Origin: Lachnospiraceae bacterium
GTDB lineage: Bacteria > Bacillota > Clostridia > Lachnospirales > Lachnospiraceae
Direction of reading: 5' to 3'
DNA length: 5,431 nt
Assembly (NCBI GenBank): GCA_004556655.1
Contig: SFGF01000126.1
Coordinates: forward strand, 1-5,431
Position 1 is the stretch's first letter; each line of letters opens with the position of its first letter. Below, one piece after another: positions 5,309-5,431 of the stretch. The notes beneath the pieces were generated by a model. The model did not search any database and was not told the origin of the DNA. It worked only from the letters and a program-made list of their open reading frames with translations. The position numbers and the translations under genes are program-made.

Positions 5309-5368
5309 TTACTTTTTAGCAAAGACGGGCGTGACTGTCAACGGCGGCGCATGAAATGCGCCGTTCAT
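5309..5368 (-). CDS. Possible 19-residue ORF coupled to the upstream gene
   Basis: The ATG at 5368 overlaps the stop of the preceding frame as ATGA and opens MNGAFHAPPLTVTPVFAKK, ending in TAA just before the split terminator hairpin. Position and coupling suit a real small gene, but almost the whole frame lies inside a nested inverted repeat, so its coding content may simply follow from that structure. Confidence 0.25.
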   Translation of the reverse strand: MNGAFHAPPLTVTPVFAKK

Positions 5369-5401
5369 CTTGACCGTTGACTGGCTCGGCTGGCTTTGCT
5401 A
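5317..5401. repeat. Three-tier nested inverted repeat
   Basis: Outer arms TAGCAAAG (5317-5324) and CTTTGCTA (5394-5401); middle arms GTCAACGG (5337-5344) and CCGTTGAC (5374-5381); inner arms CGGCGCAT (5345-5352) and ATGCGCCG (5356-5363) around a GAA loop. All three are perfect 8-bp pairs. The gaps between outer and middle arms are 12 bases on both sides. It could be an oriT-like or protein-binding region of a mobile element, or an RNA structure at the end of the upstream gene. Confidence 0.75.
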
Positions 5402-5431
5402 TCTTCCTGACAAATGGGAATGTCTAAGATA
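5365..5431 (-). CDS. C-terminal end of a gene running off the right edge
   Basis: The only long open minus-strand frame at the edge reads 21 residues (ILDIPICQEDSKASRASQRSR) to a TGA at 5365. The Ser/Arg-rich end is consistent with a protein tail, and the stop overlaps the ATG of the small following ORF. Too little is present to name it; because the window edge cuts it, it could also be a chance open frame. Confidence 0.35.
   Translation of the reverse strand, partial: ILDIPICQEDSKASRASQRSR

Overview
The window looks like accessory or mobile DNA from a low-to-moderate GC Firmicute, most likely a gut clostridium (Lachnospiraceae-like). The pointers are strong AGGAGGTG ribosome sites with TTG/ATG starts, WXG100-type secreted fusion proteins, a clostridial-style IS66 element, and GC-richer flanks that resemble conjugative-element backbone. 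The taxonomic placement is inference; no marker gene is present.

Left part (about 1-1710, all minus strand): two tandem genes 19 bases apart, each with the same ribosome site and spacing, encode proteins that share a WXG100-like N-terminal helical hairpin (W43 in both; 64 of the first 87 residues identical by eye) but have unrelated C-termini. The upstream one (838-1707) ends in a ParB/sulfiredoxin-like domain with a GRHR motif. The downstream one (84-818) ends in a zincin-like HELAH motif soon followed by a stop, so the metallopeptidase domain looks truncated. This is the architecture of type VII (ESX/Yuk) secreted polymorphic effectors. No immunity gene sits between or immediately after them.

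Middle part (1708-2667): a gene-poor leader with a 10-bp hairpin at 1751-1776, two doubtful overlapping small ORFs, a 13-bp perfect inverted repeat at 1978-2023 and a strong bidirectional terminator at 2162-2198. To its right is the open 3' end of a small coiled-coil, proline-tailed protein on the minus strand (2211-2447) that has no usable start, then a GC-rich stretch without a convincing gene.

Right part (2668-5282): a complete 2,615-bp IS66-family insertion sequence with 12-bp perfect terminal inverted repeats (GTAAATGGTAAA), an 8-bp target duplication (GCCATTTT), and intact tnpA, tnpB and tnpC on the plus strand. It went into the loop of a terminator-like hairpin, splitting the two arms. 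Beyond it (5283-5431) the interrupted element continues on the minus strand: the last 21 codons of a gene, a 19-codon ORF coupled to it by ATGA, and a striking three-tier nested inverted repeat. The transposase genes work together to move the IS; the effector pair is an independent minus-strand unit, and the IS merely interrupted the neighbouring element backbone.
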